The notes beneath the pieces were generated by a model. The model was not told the origin of the DNA. It saw only the letters and a program-made list of their open reading frames with translations, and searched no databases. Positions 61,823 to 64,000 of a stretch of 64,000 bases of DNA are shown here, piece by piece (the stretch's first letter is position 1; the number at the start of each line of letters is the position of its first letter). The DNA comes from Calothrix sp. PCC 7716 (GTDB lineage Bacteria; Cyanobacteriota; Cyanobacteriia; Cyanobacteriales; Nostocaceae), in the NCBI RefSeq assembly GCF_019977735.1, contig NZ_AP025018.1:9242580-9306579 (forward strand). Direction: 5' to 3'. Position numbers and translations under genes: made by a program.

Positions 61823-64000
61823 ATGCTTAATACTATTGTCAAATGGTCGATAGCTCAACGGTGGCTGATAGTTCTAGCCTCGATACTAATCAGCTTGTGG
61901 GGATTTCGTGTTATTACGCAAATGCCCCTTGATGTTTTTCCTGCGTTCGCTCCTCCACAGGTCGAAATTCAAGTTGAAGCTTCGGGTTTGGCGCCGGAGG
62001 AAATTGAATCTTTGGTCACCCGACCAATTGAGAGTTCAATAAACGGGACACCAGGACTAGTATCTTTACGGTCGGCTTCAGCGGTAGGTATTGCTTCGAT
62101 TAAAGCTGTTTTTGGCTGGGATACAGATATTTACCGTGCGCGCCAACTCGTACAAGAACGTTTGCAACGCGCGCAAAGTTTACTACCACAGGGGGTTGAC
62201 CAACCGGAAATTCTTCCCGTTAACTCACCGTTAGGGTGGACGGTAAAATATGCTTTTACTTCAGATACAACCTCAATGATGGAAGTATGGCGTATCGTTA
62301 ATTGGGATATCAAAAACCGTCTGCTTGCTGTACCTGGAGTTAGTAACGTATTTATTTATGGTGGCGATGAAATTCAATATCAAGTACTAGTTGACCCAGA
62401 TAAACTTAAACAATATAACGTTTCTTTAGTAGATGTAACTCTAGCCGCGCAAGAAGCCAACAAAAACGTTCCTGGAGGATTTTTAATTACTCCTGACCAG
62501 GAAATGCTGGTAAGGGGAGTCGGGCGGATTGATTCAATTGATAAGCTTAAGCGTTCGGTTATTAAAGCGACAAAAGGCACACCCGTATTATTAGAACAAG
62601 TAGCAGACGTACAAATTGGACCAGCACTACGGCGAGGCGATGGGCTATTTAAAGGTAAGCGCGCGGTAATCTTAACTGTTACTAAGCAACCTGCGGCGGA
62701 TACTCCAACGGTTGTAAGAGCCGTGGAAGAAGCAATGGCGGAAATTAAACCAGGATTGCCAAAAGATGTAGTGTTCGCCAAAACCTTTGACCAAAATTTA
62801 TTTATTGAAGGTTCGGTGAAAAACGTTGAGGAAGCGCTGCGCGACGGTACGATTATTGTTTCCGTTATCCTGATTCTATTCCTGATGAACTGGCGGACGG
62901 TAGTTATTAGCCTTAGTGCTTTACCCGTGTCATTACTTTTAGGAATGATTATTCTTAATTGGACTGGTCTAGGTATCAACACCATGACTTTAGGTGGGCT
63001 GGTGGTAGCAATTGGTTCTGTGGTGGATGACGCAATTGTGGATATGGAGAACGTGTATCGGCGCCTGCGAGAAAACCAAATCTCTCCTCACCCGAAAAGA
63101 CCTTTGCAAGTAGTTTTTGATGGTTCAGTTGAAGTACGTGTCAGCGTGCTATTTTCTACAGTAATTATTGCTATTGTTTTTGCGCCAATTTTTGCACTAA
63201 CAGGGGTAGAAGGTCGCATTTTTACACCAATGGGGATTGCTTATTTGCTGTCAATTTTGGCTTCTACTTTGGTTGCATTAACATTAACTCCGGCATTGTG
63301 CGCTTTGCTACTTGCTAATCGGCGCCTACCGAGCGCAGAAACTTGGGTGGAACGTAAAGCACATCAAGTGTATCGTCCAGCTTTGAAATTCGCAATTCGC
63401 CGTCCTAAAATAGTTTTAGGGGTAGCCGTAGCGGGATTTGTCGCTGCGATGATAATTTTACCCGGTTTAGGAAAAGTATTTTTACCAGAGTTTCAAGATA
63501 GACAGCTAGTAAATGCGATAATTCTTCTACCTGGGGAATCTTTGGATGCGACAAATCAGTCTGCTTTAACGGCGATGGATGCACTAAAAAATAACAAGCT
63601 TTTTGATACTATTCAGTTTCGATCTGGCTTTGCTCAAGGTGATCCCGATGTAGCGGGGGTCAACTTTGGAGAAATGGATGTGCAAATTAGTGAAGAAGGA
63701 GCAAAAAACCGAGAAAAAACAATTGAAGTTTTGCGAAAAGAATATGAAAAGCTTCCAGGTGTAGCAACTAATATCGGTGGTTTTATTTCCCACCGTATGG
63801 ATGAAATTTTATCGGGTGTAAGGAGTGCTATAGCTGTCAAAATATATGGTCCCGAACTAGAACAACTCCGTACTATAGGTAAACAAGTACAAACGGCTAT
63901 GAGTGGTATCTCTGGAATTGTGGATTTACAACTCGAACCGCAAGTCCCTGTAAAGCAAGTGCAAATTCAGTTTGACCGCGATGCAGCCGCACGTTACGGT
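61823..64000 (+). CDS. Heavy-metal RND efflux pump 2 (CusA/CzcA family), 3' end outside the window
   Basis: ATG 61823 opens a frame that is still open at the window edge (726 codons seen of about 1040 expected). It begins MLNTIVKWSIAQRWLIVLAS and shows QMPLDVFPAFAPPQVEIQVE, helix 4 GSVVDDAIVDMENVYRRLRE and the second porter FDRDAAARYG at the edge. Clearly paralogous to pump 1 but with the full acidic DD...D set in helix 4. No adaptor precedes it directly, so it may use adaptor 1 or 2 or one encoded beyond the window. Confidence 0.93.
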   Translation, partial: MLNTIVKWSIAQRWLIVLASILISLWGFRVITQMPLDVFPAFAPPQVEIQVEASGLAPEEIESLVTRPIESSINGTPGLVSLRSASAVGIASIKAVFGWDTDIYRARQLVQERLQRAQSLLPQGVDQPEILPVNSPLGWTVKYAFTSDTTSMMEVWRIVNWDIKNRLLAVPGVSNVFIYGGDEIQYQVLVDPDKLKQYNVSLVDVTLAAQEANKNVPGGFLITPDQEMLVRGVGRIDSIDKLKRSVIKATKGTPVLLEQVADVQIGPALRRGDGLFKGKRAVILTVTKQPAADTPTVVRAVEEAMAEIKPGLPKDVVFAKTFDQNLFIEGSVKNVEEALRDGTIIVSVILILFLMNWRTVVISLSALPVSLLLGMIILNWTGLGINTMTLGGLVVAIGSVVDDAIVDMENVYRRLRENQISPHPKRPLQVVFDGSVEVRVSVLFSTVIIAIVFAPIFALTGVEGRIFTPMGIAYLLSILASTLVALTLTPALCALLLANRRLPSAETWVERKAHQVYRPALKFAIRRPKIVLGVAVAGFVAAMIILPGLGKVFLPEFQDRQLVNAIILLPGESLDATNQSALTAMDALKNNKLFDTIQFRSGFAQGDPDVAGVNFGEMDVQISEEGAKNREKTIEVLRKEYEKLPGVATNIGGFISHRMDEILSGVRSAIAVKIYGPELEQLRTIGKQVQTAMSGISGIVDLQLEPQVPVKQVQIQFDRDAAARYG

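Overview
The window reads as an accessory replicon or genomic island of a filamentous, probably heterocyst-forming cyanobacterium. The evidence is the gene families present (DUF2808, DUF305/CopM-like and IsiB-type flavodoxin proteins, an AztA/AztR-like pair with an SmtB-type operator, a DevA-like exporter fragment), the AT-rich composition with short intergenic repeats, and an FtsK-like DNA translocase of the kind found on large cyanobacterial plasmids. The palindrome GGCGCC is strikingly over-represented (roughly 75 copies by eye), while the classical HIP1 octamer GCGATCGC was seen only once. No rRNA or tRNA gene was recognised.

Layout. 1-3.6 kb: 3' part of an FtsK-like translocase and two unrecognised membrane-anchored proteins. 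3.6-6 kb: a gene-poor stretch with a MITE-like repeat, a decayed DevA-type ABC ATPase fragment and small ORFs. 6-14.7 kb: a same-strand cluster encoding a LuxE-like acyl-protein synthetase, an IscU/NifU scaffold, a cysteine desulfurase, a fatty acyl-AMP ligase (FAAL), an acyl carrier protein, a flavin monooxygenase and an SRPBCC protein. The desulfurase gene is split by a 2085-bp ISAs1-family element that carries a four-helix-bundle cargo gene, with 21-bp terminal inverted repeats and a perfect 10-bp target duplication. 14.8-20.4 kb: a HlyD-ABC-permease-permease exporter continuing the same run. 20.7-23.1 kb: an alkaline phosphatase with C-terminal RTX-like repeats. 23.7-26.9 kb: divergent Zn/Cd/Pb P-type ATPase and ArsR/SmtB repressor. 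27.2-30.4 kb: cobalt ECF transporter cbiMNQO, with one cobalamin riboswitch upstream and a second, apparently orphan, riboswitch overlapping the end of cbiO.

30.5-64 kb is a metal (most likely copper) resistance island. It holds an OmpR-type regulator and histidine kinase pair, a second regulator, three RND adaptors, two CusA/CzcA-type RND pumps (the second runs off the window), a CDF exporter, a CPH-type (CopB-like) P-type ATPase, a multicopper oxidase with a Met-rich linker, two DUF305 proteins, a 21-cysteine Csp-like copper-binding protein, a glutathione-reductase-like enzyme, a flavodoxin, two DUF2808 proteins, a TPR protein, a group 2 sigma factor, and an amidinotransferase gene broken by one in-frame TGA.

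The most striking observation is a promoter module repeated 17 times in 30.5-61.8 kb with invariant geometry: TTTCAT-N5-TTTCAT-N7-TG, then an extended -10 (N-NANNNT). It lies upstream of nearly every gene or operon of the metal island, including both regulators, the sigma factor and the broken amidinotransferase. It resembles the direct repeat I recall for Synechocystis CopR, so the island is best read as one large CopRS-type regulon. The second notable unit is the LuxE/IscU/desulfurase/FAAL/ACP/monooxygenase cluster plus exporter, which looks like an undescribed sulfur-containing lipid pathway, currently inactivated by an insertion.
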